Origin: Ischnura elegans
Lineage: Eukaryota; Arthropoda; Insecta; Odonata; Coenagrionidae
NCBI RefSeq assembly: GCF_921293095.1
Contig: NC_060246.1
Span: 16,262,001-16,326,000 of the forward strand
Length of the DNA: 64,000 bases
Direction of reading: 5' to 3'
Both the position numbers and the translations under genes were made by a program. Shown here in pieces: positions 1-10,788 of this stretch (within the stretch, counting starts at the first letter, position 1; every line of letters begins with the position of its first letter). The notes under the pieces were generated by a model. That model was not told the origin of the DNA, ran no database searches, and saw nothing but the letters and a program-made list of their open reading frames with translations.

Positions 1-670
1 GGTAGATGTAAAAATTTTGGGTGAATGCCACAGCCAGTGAGTAAAACGTACAAAAATATTCCTGCATTCTAAGGGTTCAGTAAAATATTGTGGAGGTAAA
101 ATAGTTCTTTCATTGAATTTTCAAGCGGGGACTATCCAGGAGAGTAAATCAGCTATGTGACTTTTAAGGTTATGGATAAATAAAAATAGATCCCTTGGAA
201 CCAGCAGAATTCTCAGCTGAAGAGCAGGAAATCTGAAAATGCAGAGAATGTAACTAGATATCCTAGGAACCAGTGAAATGAGGTGGCCCAAAGGAGAATT
301 TTGAACAGAAGCTACAATATTATACACACACAATCTGTAAATGGCATGGCTGAATTGGGTTACATGTGTCTGAAAAGCTTACAGCAATTTCACTAGGGGC
401 AATGATGGTGAAAAAAAGGGACCTAATCCGTCAATACCATAATGCTGCAGGTTTACATGTCTATGCAAGACTGCGTGGATGAGAGAGGGAGGAATAACTC
501 CTCAAAGACAACAAAGAAGTACCTGTTCAAATAGGTAAGAAGTAAAGAAAACCTATAATTATAGTGTGAAATTTATAAGTGCTGTGGTTTTAGCAGGGCA
601 CAAAGATGGAATCTTCTACCACAGCAAAACAATTAAAAGTTAGTAACTGTATTGTTTTGCCATATCAGTA
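1..670. other. AT-rich intergenic DNA, no gene seen
   Basis: Both strands show only short open frames without recognisable domains or splice architecture. No terminal repeats or target duplications were found here. It ends at the 5-bp target duplication of the gypsy element. Confidence 0.5.
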
Positions 671-675
671 AGTAC

Positions 676-947
676 TGTAAGCCCGGGATTAAGGTGTAAA
701 CATATTCCGAACACGGATTAATGTAAAGGGAGTTTATTGGCTCCAAGGAAAGAAAATATATTTACAATACACTGCCACACTTAGTTATGAAGCACTGACA
801 CTCAGCCGACACGCCAGTAAGTCCTTATCGCCAGTCCTCTCTCCGTAGAACTGACTGTACTTTCTCGCGCCCGTGGCATGGCGCTCCTCATCCCTCTATC
901 GGCGAGCCCTTAAATTACCTGCTAGAGACTCGCACAGGGGCGCCACA
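676..947 (-). repeat. 3' LTR of the gypsy element
   Basis: A 272-bp repeat with TGT...ACA ends. The 30 bases at 918-947 recur at 2471-2500 with one change, identifying the LTR boundary. On the minus strand a purine-rich tract (complement of 948-960) sits directly upstream, as expected for a polypurine tract. An AATAAA-like signal (ccaataaact on the minus strand) lies inside. Confidence 0.8.
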
Positions 948-1049
948 CCACCCCCTTCCTAGTGACAGAGGCAATCTGGCATGACAAAAGAAAGAGAAAA
1001 AAAAGGAAAAATTAAATGCAAACAAAATTAACCCACTGAGAGAGACAAT

Positions 1050-2470
1050 TTAAGGCAAAAAATCCCGGAGGTGCTCAGGAAAGTGCACTCTTCTTCCCGA
1101 TCGGGTCGTCTGCCCTTCCTTTTCGGGTGCTGTGGGCACTCTGAGGGGTTCCCTCTGTGGTCCCCCTGACGCTATGACCCCCCGTGGAGGTATCAATGGT
1201 GTCTCAGGTCGTGGTGGCCGCAGGATGGTACTTGCTGGTGTGGCCACTGTTGGGTCATCGGAGGCGATGAAAGCGGGCTTAAGGCGGTCAATTGAAACAT
1301 TGGCCTCTCGCCCACGGATCCTCAGGGTGAAAAATTTGTCATGCCTCCGAAGGACTTCAAAGGGGCCCTCATATGGCTGCTGTAAGGCTCCGCATGTGAG
1401 ATCACACCTAACAAAAACAAAAGGAGAAGAGAACAAGGATTTAAATACAAATGTTGATCGTGCTCCATGGCGCGAAGCAGGTTGGGGACGAAGGCTTTGC
1501 ATATGCTGCCGCACCTGGACCACATAGTTGGTTTGGTCGTCTATGGTGAGGCTCTCGGTGGGGGAAAGGAAATCTCCTGGTAGGCGAAGTGGCTCTCCAT
1601 ATACCAACTCTGCTGATGTGGTCTGCAGGTCCTCCTTCCAGGCGGAGCGGAGGCCGAGGAGGATGGTCGGAAGAATATCCACCCAACCCTCAGTCTCATG
1701 GCTGCGGATGGCGGCTTTCAGCTGCCGATGGAGGCGTTCCACGAAACCATTTGAGGCCGGGTGGTAAGCCGTCGTCCGCAGGTGCACGGCTCCGGAGAGA
1801 TCTGCCAGTTGTTGGAAGAGCTGGCTCTCGAATTGGCGACCCTGGTCGGTGGTAATGCGCTGTGGGACGCCAAAACGAGAGATCCACTCGCGAAAGAAGG
1901 CTTGGGCCACCGTCTCCGCCGTGATGTTTGCTATGGGGATGGCTTCCGGCCAACGGGTGTAACGGTCGATGACCGTGAGGCAGAACCTACAGCCCCGGGA
2001 GTGCGGTAATGGCCCCACAATGTCCATGTGGACGTGCTCGAAGCGGTGGGAGGGTTTTGGAAATGTACCAATAGGGGACTGCACATGGCGTGTTATCTTC
2101 GCGCGCTGACAGGGGAGGCACTCTCTTGCCCAAGAAATGCAATCCTTCCTCATGAAGGGCCACACGTAACGGGACCCGACCAGGCGCGAGGACACCTTTC
2201 CACCCGGATGGGACAGGCCGTGAAGGGAGAGGAAGACTCGTCGGCGTAACTGGGAGGGCACAAAGGGGCGGGCTTTCGAAGTAGAAACGTCACAGTACAG
2301 GGCCACTTCACTGTGCGGGAGTAATACTTGTCGCAGGACGAGCGAGGAGGAATTTGAGCAGAGCAGCTCGGCGAGTTCACTGTCACCCTCCTGCGCTACA
2401 GCGAGTTCATCGTGACTGACGGCGGCGGTGATTTCCTCGATCCGAGAGAGGGTGTCGGCCACTAAATTGT
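1050..2470 (-). CDS. gypsy Pol C-terminal fragment: RNase H tail plus integrase
   Basis: An open frame of about 470 element-derived residues, with a further ~20 residues upstream coming from the LTR stub and flank. It starts with the RNase H/integrase junction LVADTLSR. It then shows an integrase zinc-binding HHCC module (H..SHPGG ... CLPCQRAK) and the DDE core: [20 protein letters not shown] and [10 protein letters not shown], giving D, D and E in the usual order. The C-terminal region ([10 protein letters not shown] ... VSIDRLKPA) resembles the SH3-like tail of gypsy integrases. It ends with a basic, proline-rich segment. Integrase would insert the reverse-transcribed DNA copy, but the copy lacks reverse transcriptase, so this is a relic despite having no stop codons. 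No env frame is present. Confidence 0.85.
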
Positions 2471-2662
2471 CCTGCTGGAGACTCGCACAGGGGCGCCACA
2501 AGTACAAACTTATAGTGGACTCCATTTCACAATGCAGTCTCAGAAGAGATCAACATCATATTGAGCAAATGATGCTTGGAATTATTTCAAACTGGATCAC
2601 AGAGGCAGTAAATCTTATCAAGACACCTGAAACTTCATTGGGGAGGAATTAATAAGGTGCCC

Positions 2663-3171
2663 CCCACATAGCAGAAATACGTCTTGGATACGTCTCGAAT
2701 ATCACATGTTACGACTCAGAGACATTCTGAGAGCTTCAGAGGCATCTCTGAGATGTCACTATGTCCAAAAAAATGGTCTATGTGACATCTCTTGAGACGT
2801 CTCACATAAGTCTCTGAGATGTCTCATTTGACTTTGTACTATGGTATGCTTTAAATTTAGGCAAAAAAATAATTAAATTTAAATTATACAGTTATAGCCT
2901 ACATTTCTCGATCATTTTTAGCGACAAATTTTGTGATGGATCACCTTTTGAAAATAAGAAACCCATATTAAATGTCGTGATTTTAATAATCCAAACTGCA
3001 GATTTGCACTGAAAAATATATATGGTAGGCATTGATGGCGTTTAAATACTTTTTTTTTTAATTCCTGAACGTCTAACGATTACATCTCCGAGACATCTGT
3101 GAGACATATGTGATATTCGAGTCATTCGAGACCATAGTGAGACGTCTCTGAGAGGTTCGTTGCTATGTGGG
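2663..3171. mobile_element. 509-bp inverted-repeat element (MITE)
   Basis: The ends are inverted copies beginning cccacatagca. Both subterminal regions carry several gagacgtctc-like palindromic blocks and a 'cgaatatcacat' block in inverted orientation. There is no coding capacity. A clear target duplication was not found, so superfamily is unassigned; the TIR start resembles that of the neighbouring element at 3258. Confidence 0.65.
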
Positions 3172-3257
3172 CCATGCCTGATAGATCATTTTACAATGCA
3201 CTCCCAAGCAATACGAAGCACAACCAGAAGAAACAACCATGGATGCTTATGCAACTG

Positions 3258-4611
3258 CCCAAGTAGCAAAAGAATATTGAAAAATTATTTTAAAATTATT
3301 TCAAATGATTTTAAAATCAAAATATCATAAGATGGCTAAATTCATGACTTTTTCAAGATTTTAAAATAATTTTAAAATAATTTTAAAATAATGTATTAGG
3401 CATTGCTCTTTTTAAGTCTTGTACCATTTGATCTCATTTTGTTGATAATATATTCTTGGATATGCAGGAAGTAATGGCTTATTTTTGCCAAAAATGTTTG
3501 TTTTTTAATTGCACAGAAAAATAATTATGTGAACATTATTTTAAAACAATTTCAAAATTATTTTACACACATTTTAAAATAATTTTAAAATAATTTTGAA
3601 ATAATTTGATAATTATTTTCTAATCATTTTAACATAATGTTAAAATCATTTTAACATAATTTTGAAATAATTAGGTCATTTCAATCTTAGTCCAGTGTGA
3701 TAAAATAAACCAGTATAAACATTCTCATTCCTTGGAGGTGATTGTGGTAACTGACAAGTAGCTTTACATAAAACAAGTAATACAGATGATTTTGGAGACT
3801 TTGTCTACCAAAAATGAATCCCTTTTTTCAAAAGTGAGTTTGAATTTCGCCATCTTGAAATCCACAAAACAGTATTTTTTGGCAGTTTTCCATAATATTT
3901 CTAGAAATTTAAAATAATGAATTTCTGGGAAAAATATCCCAAAATGAAGGCATATCATCAAAAAATGGACAGTGAACGATCCGAGAATGCAATCAAGGAA
4001 CACCTGAAAACACTCTCAATATGTGCTTTATTGCATACTAAAAAGGGATAAGGACTGAGTACACATGTTTCTAAAGTGAATTCGTTTCAAATCCAAACTC
4101 TGACATCTGATTTCCAAGATGTCAAACTCTGACATCTGATTTCCAAGATGTCAAGGTGTGTATGGTCAATGGTGGGATTCCCGTGAAAGCACGCAGAGAA
4201 GGAGGTTCTGTAATTGTCATGATGCATGTACCATTTCCTTCGAAACATTCATGTCTGTTGACGCTAGGATAATTGTTAGGTGGGAAATTTTTTTTTACTG
4301 TTCCTGGCACAGTTCGAAATTTCAAACATGTGTTTACTTATATCATATTAACATAGCAATTAATCATTTTTAAAAGAGGCTGAATTAGTTACAACATATT
4401 TTAAAACTATTTTAAAATCTATATTTCATAGCTTATACAAGAGTAGGACATATTTTAAACTTATGTTAAAATCATTTTGAAATGGTGAAAAAAAGATTTG
4501 TAACGTTGAAACAGAGAAAGCTAATATTTTTCAAAATGATGTTAAAATCATTTTAAAATGTTCTCGCAATATATTTTAAAATAATTTTTACATAAGATTT
4601 TGCTACTTGGG
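3258..4611. mobile_element. 1.35-kb nonautonomous element rich in TTTTAAAAT blocks
   Basis: The ends are the exact inverted repeat cccaagtagcaaaa / ttttgctacttggg. Both flanking thirds (3270-3670 and 4390-4590) are arrays of imperfect attttaaaat units that can pair with each other. The middle (3700-4380) is non-repetitive with no convincing gene. A 29-bp tandem duplication lies inside at 4095-4152. Target duplication not resolved. Confidence 0.65.
4095..4152. repeat. Two-copy 29-bp tandem repeat
   Basis: The unit starting aaactctgacatctg is repeated exactly once with a period of 29 bases, inside the inverted-repeat element at 3258-4611. Confidence 0.8.
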
Positions 4612-5035
4612 TGTCATCAGAAATACAAAAACATGAACAACCAGCTCAAAAGACAAAATTTGTTATTTAAAAAATTTTCTACGGGAGGATAAGCGATTAA
4701 AATATGAATAGAAGCCTAATCACACCCATTCAAGACACTCTGAACCCACACCTCTTGTTCCTATTCGTAGTCCAAAAGTGACTGTACATGAAAAACTATT
4801 GAACAGCAGCTTGTAAAAACGTGTGTAAAATAAGTTATTTGAAATACAGCATATTACTGATACTATGCCGGAATCAACTGGAACTTTGCGGTCCAAGAAA
4901 GATCTTAATTTATGTCCTCAAATAATAGAAGGTCGAGTGGTACTAAAAGCTTTAAATATCGAGTTTCGATGTGATTTTCCTCATTTCTCAATGTGTCAAG
5001 GGTTTTGGACAAAAATCCTACAAGGGTTAGGTTCA
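4612..5035. other. Intergenic, nothing recognised
   Basis: AT-rich sequence with no long open frame, terminal repeats or RNA signature seen. Confidence 0.4.
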
Positions 5036-5270
5036 GTGGCATAACTATGGGGGGGGAGAGGGGATAGATCCCCCCCAAGCCTCAGAGGAATAAAAATTAA
5101 TTTAAAACTATTGTCTAGTTTTTACATATAATGACTACATCTGCTTAAAGTTAAATGTTAGTACCAAAATGATGTAAAATACATATCCAGGCATGTCATT
5201 TTTCAAAAATTTTCCCGGACCCCCCCCCCCCCGTTGCCTGGGGGAGCGCCATCCCAGGGGGTTGTAAGGT
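5036..5270. mobile_element. Fragment of a hAT-like 'cagtggcrtaact' MITE family
   Basis: Begins cagtggcataactatggg followed by G- and C-runs and the block 'tgtctagtttttacatataa'. The same blocks occur in the copy at 18252-19836, which has 8-bp target duplications, and in the diverged copy near 39140. The right end here is unclear. Confidence 0.5.
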
Positions 5271-5389
5271 TATTGGCGTAAATATACTCCTTAAAACACG
5301 CGGGTTAAACCAAAAGTTGTATTAATTGAAAACATATTGAATGGTTATTTGGGTTTTCCGCTCTGCACTTTGTTATAAACAAAAGAGCG

Positions 5390-5720
5390 GACACCAAGGC
5401 CACGAGCATTGAGTGCACAGTGCATGTGTGCAGTGCATGCACACGAATGCGAGTTCTCGAAACATCAACAATCGCACTTTGGGAACGATGAGAGATCACG
5501 GTACTACTATCCACGACGCCCACAATTATTACCTCGGGCACAGGTCCAGCTGCCTGTGCCCGAATACCACCATGGAAGGACTTCCATGATACCACGATAC
5601 CACCTCTTCAGCGAGATTGATGGTGCGGCAAAACTAAGGTGTCAACTGGCACCAAAAATTGTAAAAGACAAGTTTCCCAATGGTTCCAGTGTTACCTTTG
5701 TAGTACAAGCATTATGCAAG
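5390..5720. repeat. Dispersed repeat, diverged copy also at 37500-37800
   Basis: Shares collinear blocks with 37500-37800, for example 'ataccacctcttcagc' followed by 'attgatggtgc' (attgattgtgc in the other copy), and a 'gttacctttgtagtacaa' block (attacctttccagtacaa there). Neither copy has an intact reading frame. Class unknown. Confidence 0.5.
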
Positions 5721-6366
5721 TAAAACACATGATGCGTCCAAGGGGACACAATGGAAGAACTCCTCCTTCTTCCATGGGGACACCAAGAAGTCGTAGTTGA
5801 ACCATAACGATTAGTACGCCGTCAATATTGTACTAATATTGTTCGCCGCAGATATCTATCCTATCCCAATAAAATATAATTTAGTAAATTTCATTCCATT
5901 TTAATTTTTTTCTTCTCAGTAATTGGATTTTTCATTATCTGCTGAAGCTTTTTTTTCATAAACTGCGTAAAAATGCAATGAATAACAGAACGACGTTAGA
6001 GACATCTATAAAATGAGGAAGGTTGGGAATCAGGATTTTGTATTCAACGCCGTTGTGCAACGAATATCCAGTATCTCCAGTTCGTGGAGCGATCTGAACG
6101 TTGATTGGCCAGCATGAAACCAACGAACACAACGAACCGAATTTGAATCTCAGGGATCTCAGGCTGGGTTAGGGGCAGGTTCAGGCTGGTTCTATGTCAA
6201 TTTAGGACTTTCTCCATAAAACCGTATTGTGTTGTAGTTTTGCACTGTCTTATCGTTTTTTTGCCTTAGTATCCATATTAAGGAACGATACCTCTTCTTA
6301 TCGACTAATGTAATGCTAATTTTGTGAGAGCGTATTGTTTTGTTTTCTTCATCCTCGTTTGTAAGC
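5721..6366 (+). promoter_or_regulatory. Upstream region of asp
   Basis: Sequence between the dispersed repeat and the asp start codon; the promoter and 5' UTR should lie here. An inverted CCAAT box (attgg, 6104-6108) is present. No convincing TATA box was seen at a fixed distance, so the transcription start is not placed. Confidence 0.35.
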
Positions 6367-6384
6367 ATGGCATTAACTTTTGAC
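6367..6384 (+). CDS. asp: asp exon 1, start codon and six residues
   Basis: ATG followed by five codons (MALTFD), then a donor gtaagt. It joins in phase 0 across a 79-base intron to the next exon, giving MALTFDVSVTPKW. The pattern M-x-x-F-x-x-x-VTP resembles the N-terminus of insect Asp. Too short for ordinary gene finders. The start was chosen because it is in frame with the ASH exon and the donor is a consensus match. Confidence 0.7.
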
Positions 6385-6463
6385 GTAAGTTACTTTTATG
6401 AACACATGATTGTCATTTGATTTATTTGCTGTAGATATGCTTGAAAGATAACATTTTACGTAG

Positions 6464-6631
6464 GTATCAGTGACGCCTAAATGGAAGAAGAAAGTGGTTG
6501 TTGATCCGTCGCCAATCCTCTTGTTGGAGAGGTTTAAGGGGTCTCCATCTCTATTATTTAAAGATCTCAAAGTGGGCCAGCCCTGTGTCAAAGGATTATG
6601 GATTCGTAACTCCAATGACTGTACAGTTACG
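6464..6631 (+). CDS. asp: asp exon 2, first half of ASH domain
   Basis: 56 codons between acceptor ttttacgtag and donor gtgagtg, phase 0 at both ends. Encodes residues 7-62, including VSVTPKWKKK, then SPILLLERF, LLFKDLKVGQ and LWIRNSND. These are the N-terminal strands of the immunoglobulin-like ASH (ASPM, SPD-2, Hydin) domain: a proline-flanked hydrophobic strand, 'F.D..VG' and 'L.I.N..D'. Confidence 0.85.
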
Positions 6632-7817
6632 GTGAGTGAAATTTAAGTACGTTGTCAAGTGTGCTACCTAATATAAAGAATCTTGAATACGCCGTTCGGT
6701 AGCATTCGTAGATGCGCTGTGTGGGCCAGGCGAAGCCCTCTTTTAGTTGTTTTTCGAATGATTTGCTTGATTTTTTCTAGCGTAAAACCTTTGTTTTGTA
6801 ACGGTGAGAATTGCAGGGCGAACACGTATCAATAAAAAAGGATTGTTGTGTGTGTGAAATGTCAGAGATTTTTGGTGTTCGTCATTTAAATCATGGTAGA
6901 GCGCGATCCTTCATGTACGTATCGAAATAGTTAATAGATTTTAAATCTAATGTAACTACCTTTTCTAAGGCACATCTAAGCTCTTACCTATTGTATGTAT
7001 ATGGATTGAAGTGTAATTACATGATTACTGTTTCTTAATTTTATGGCAGTTGACAATCTAATTTAGAGAAGTAAAAAAGTGCAATATTTTCGATATTTAC
7101 ATGGCTTGCATACAGAAGCACCACATTTAATACAGCATTTCTATATGCGCACAGTCCACATTGCCTCCATATGCACAGTAAATGCCAAGTGGATACACCG
7201 TGGTACAGGATCCCCTGTGGTGCCAATTTTTCCTTTTCATTCAACTCGCAGATGTAACACCTACCTTTTGAGTTATTTGCAGCAAAACATTGGCATCCTT
7301 GACCCTTTTGCGGATAAGTTGAGGATGTTTGTTTTTGTATTTTAATGCTTAGCTGTCGTCATTCCATGTGCCTAATGAACGGTAGAAAACCTTGAATTCT
7401 GGAAATCATTCTTCCATTTTCAACACAGGAAATTTTCCTTGAATCGATTATGAATTCCTGCTCCAAGTCATGAATTTACAAAGCTCAAATTTCTAGACAT
7501 CTGTATTTTATAGTGGTTCAAATAAGTCAAGGTTGTAGAAATGCAAAAATGATGTGTTCACGGAAGACATTTGTTTCTGTACTGAGGCATGATTCTAGTG
7601 TAACAAGTGGTAAATAGAATCAGGCAAAATCCATTTCTGCAAATAACCTATAAACTAGCAAGGGAAATTCATAATCTGCATTAATCTTTCGTAAAGCATT
7701 GCGTTGCAATGATGTTGCTTGGAAAATTTTATAACTTTGGCCTTTGAAAAGTGGAATTTTTCTTTTGTGCATTAAGTGATGTGCATTTAGTTGATGTGTC
7801 CATTATTGTTTGTGCAG

Positions 7818-8042
7818 GTGTGCATGACAAAGCTTCCGCCACCAGAGAGAGGTGTGACTTTCAGCGATACCGAGTTCAACCTTGATTCTCAGGAGAGCAA
7901 GAGAGTGGAGGTGACGTGGTTGCCGACTTGTGCTGGCACATGGCGGGACGTCATACAAGTGCAAGTATGGGGTCTCCCGCCCCCACACCTCAACTACAGG
8001 GTCGTCATTCACCTCTCATCTGTCGAGCCAAAGCCCAAACAC
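7818..8042 (+). CDS. asp: asp exon 3, second half of ASH domain
   Basis: 75 codons, acceptor tttgtgcag, donor gtgagtg, phase 0 at both ends. Residues 63-137 contain GVTFSDTEFNL, KRVEVTWLP and GTWRDVIQVQ, which is the characteristic 'V.W.P...G..R..I' strand pair of ASH domains, and a closing strand YRVVIHLSS. This exon is the strongest single piece of evidence for the asp assignment. The preceding intron is 1,186 bases. Confidence 0.88.
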
Positions 8043-10260
8043 GTGAGTGAAAGTTCAACTTATTACACATGTATGTAATGGCTTCCATTTTTCATTTATA
8101 GCCATGATTTCATGCATCAAAGACAAGTCTAGAAGGAAGGACAACACACCTGTTTTAGAATTCATGAATTAATTAAAAAATGTGTTTTGAAATTATTTGA
8201 AAAATTTAATTTTTAAACGAAGGAAATTTTAATAATCACACGACTAATGCAATATCAAGTAATGAACTATGGTTTTTAGCATTCATCTGTGATTTATCAA
8301 CTTTGTGAATTTAAAATAAGCAGTATTCACACTCCCTTAACATAGTTACATATTGAGATGATGCTAGTATCAATAACCTGTGATGCTATATTTAACACAA
8401 GTACACTTATATGTGGTATTTTAAAAAGGAAATGTCATCTTATATCCGTGCAAATGTACGTGGTATTTCTTAAGATTTAAAGTCTTGACCTAAAAGGAAC
8501 CCTTGACCTATCAAACGATTTGATCTACGATTTTGACTATGTTTTCTTGGAATGTAGCCAAATTCTCAAGTGATATAAAAATCACCCTCATGAATTGGCT
8601 TATATACCCAATAGTTAGGCTAGGAAACAGGGTTGAATATTTTCTTTGTTGATCTGTATGATTTTATTCTTTCCTGGTTGGATCACATTAATGAATTTTT
8701 TGTCTTTGTAATTGAGTTACGTACACTTGTATTTCATTTGCAATGGACATTTCTGTCTGGTTGCATACGATATAGGTATTACAGAAAAGGAAGTAAGAAA
8801 TCATTAATTTGCTCTTAATATTACAATTTTTTGTGCCGAAAACAAAGTGCCTAAGGAATCTGAATGAAAATGAAATGCAGTTCCTACTTTAACCCTTTTT
8901 GCTGCTGTGAAAATAACTTTTCTTTCTCCCTGTAGCACGCTGTGAAGTCCAACACTTTTCCCCACATGTGACGAGTAGCTTTCCAGAGAGTGAGCCTCAG
9001 GGAAAGGCATCTGAAAATATGCATATAATTCTGAGTTAAAGAAATTTAAAATTGAAATCTAATGAACACCTGCAGAGTAGTGAAAGCTTTTCTTATGGGA
9101 GTAAAAGTTAACATCGACTGTTTGTAAATACATATCCCTGAAATTTACTTCTTGATAAAATCTTTTTTGATTAGGTCTCACACAACTTTTAAATTAGCTT
9201 TTGAAATATTAGACTTATTTATGTAGTGTATAGTTGAGGGTTAACATTGATAAGTGAATAAATCAGTGGTTAAATAGTTCTTGGGGTATAGGTCCAATGT
9301 ACATATATGATGCAAAAAAGTTGTAGCCAACGTTTCAGTTTATTTTTAACTGTCATCAGGGCTATGAATGAAAACATGAGAACAATATAAAATACAATGA
9401 TATACAATATTTTTACACAAATAAATGTTACCATAGTTTTTTTTACAATAATATAATTAAAAAATATATATAAAAATAAGAACAGAATACACAAAAAATT
9501 TTGAATTTGATTAAATCAGTCAATTAGGCTGGCCACCTGAGGTTATTTAGGTGAATAGTAGTTGTACCCTCTAAGTAGTAGGTGTGTTAGTATTAAGAAA
9601 ACATTGCAGCTCATGACTTAATTTCATAGCTTCAGCACTATATCTTAAAGAACTACACATTTAGCCTTTGAATTTATAGGTTTAGTTATCTGTTGCTGTA
9701 GGCATTTAACACGTTATCCACTGATCTTAACATGCAGAGCTGAGTCTCCTTCCTGGGTGGACTCGGCAAATTTTGTCTCTAACTTCTCATCTCGATAATT
9801 GGTGACAGTCGCAAAACAAAGAAAAATAGTGAATTTGTCATCGTCCTGGGTGGAAATCAGGTGTGATCCACTGGTAGAACATGCCTCAGCAAATATTTTA
9901 AGACAGCAAAGATATGAAGTCAATTCTTAAGTTGCATAAAATCCGAGGTATTTATTGTCAAATTGTTATCAATTTCATTTCCTAAATTTGATTTTTCTCC
10001 GAGTGTACCATAATGTTATCTACATATACATGTATGGTGCTTATATAATGATGTTAATGTGTGCTGTGGATTGTTGGCTGAGGTGGCAGCATCGTGTTAC
10101 TTCCTTTTGCCCTGCCCCCTGGGCCAATTGCCTTAGGAGGCACCTACTGCTTCAGATTGTTTTCTATTTTGTATACGTCTAATTAACAAAAAATGTATTA
10201 TGCTTTTAGGGAGGAGTATAATTCTGTTTTCAATATGTCTGATCCTCTTTGTTCTTCCAG
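8043..10260 (+). other. asp intron 3 (2.2 kb)
   Basis: AT-rich non-coding DNA between exons 3 and 4. The only recognisable content is a Penelope-like 3' remnant near 9285-9490. The rest shows no gene or repeat boundary. Confidence 0.6.
9285..9490 (-). mobile_element. Probable Penelope-like element 3' remnant
   Basis: On the minus strand the sequence reads CCTGATGACAGTT...AACTGAAACGTTGGC, the layout found in the terminal repeats of many Penelope-like elements, followed by AT-rich sequence. No coding portion is attached. The assignment is by resemblance only; other Penelope fragments in this window (12835-13100, 60925-61360) keep coding sequence. Confidence 0.4.
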
Positions 10261-10788
10261 AAATGCTGCCATGTGAATCCTCCCCTGAAGGCTCAGAATT
10301 CCAGGTCCAACATGTCAACTGGTGCCAAGAAACCAGGCTCGGTACCAGGTGCATGTGCTACATGTTGCAAGCGCAATGTGGTGAAAATCCCGTCAAAAGG
10401 TGGAGCCACTACTGCAAGTGGAGTGACGAGAGGAAAGGCTGGGAAAGAGAATGCTGCGAGGGTCCCTCAGAAGTCAGCGAGGCTGGTCATCAAGGCGAGG
10501 CAGCCAGCAGGCACTGTCACCACTCAGCACTCCACTCCCCTGAGGACAAGGCCCTCGGCCATGGATGACGACTCCTTGGAGGAGGATAGAGGGTGTATTC
10601 CTGCCGATGAGAATACAATGCCATCGGAGAAGTTTATTCCAATGGTGGAGGGTGGTCTGCTTCCCTCTTGCAATGTTCCTTCGACGCCTATCCGCAGAAC
10701 TACGTACAGAATTCAAGGAAACGGACCAAACGAGCAACCTTCCATGCTGCGTTCTCCAGACACTCCAGCAAATGCGGATACCTACTTG
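10261..10788 (+). CDS. asp: asp exon 4, S/T-rich linker with KEN motif
   Basis: 176 codons between acceptor gttcttccag and donor gtaagaaat, phase 0 at both ends; residues 138-313. Low complexity and rich in K, R, S, T and P, with no folded domain. Notable short motifs are a KEN box (GKAGKENAARV) and proline-directed sites (HSTPLRT, PSTPIRRT, RSPDTP) that fit mitotic kinase targets. Similar poorly conserved phosphorylated linkers separate ASH and CH domains in known Asp proteins. GC content is higher than in the flanking introns, which supports it being coding. Confidence 0.78.

Larger units (their letters stand above)
676..2500 (-). mobile_element. Ty3/gypsy LTR retrotransposon, internally deleted
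   Basis: The element reads right to left. Its 3' LTR is 676-947 and it is flanked by a perfect 5-bp target duplication, agtac, at 671-675 and 2501-2505. At the right end only the first ~30 bases of the 5' LTR survive (2471-2500; one mismatch to 918-947). They are fused directly to the end of the RNase H region (LVADTLSR) of pol. The rest of the 5' LTR, the primer-binding site, gag, protease, reverse transcriptase and most of RNase H are gone, while integrase remains open. Intact target duplications show the deletion happened within the inserted element or before integration. It cannot move by itself. Confidence 0.88.

Noticed and set aside
1132-2249. Several + strand open frames of 70-130 codons
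   Set aside because: They are shadows of the minus-strand integrase frame.
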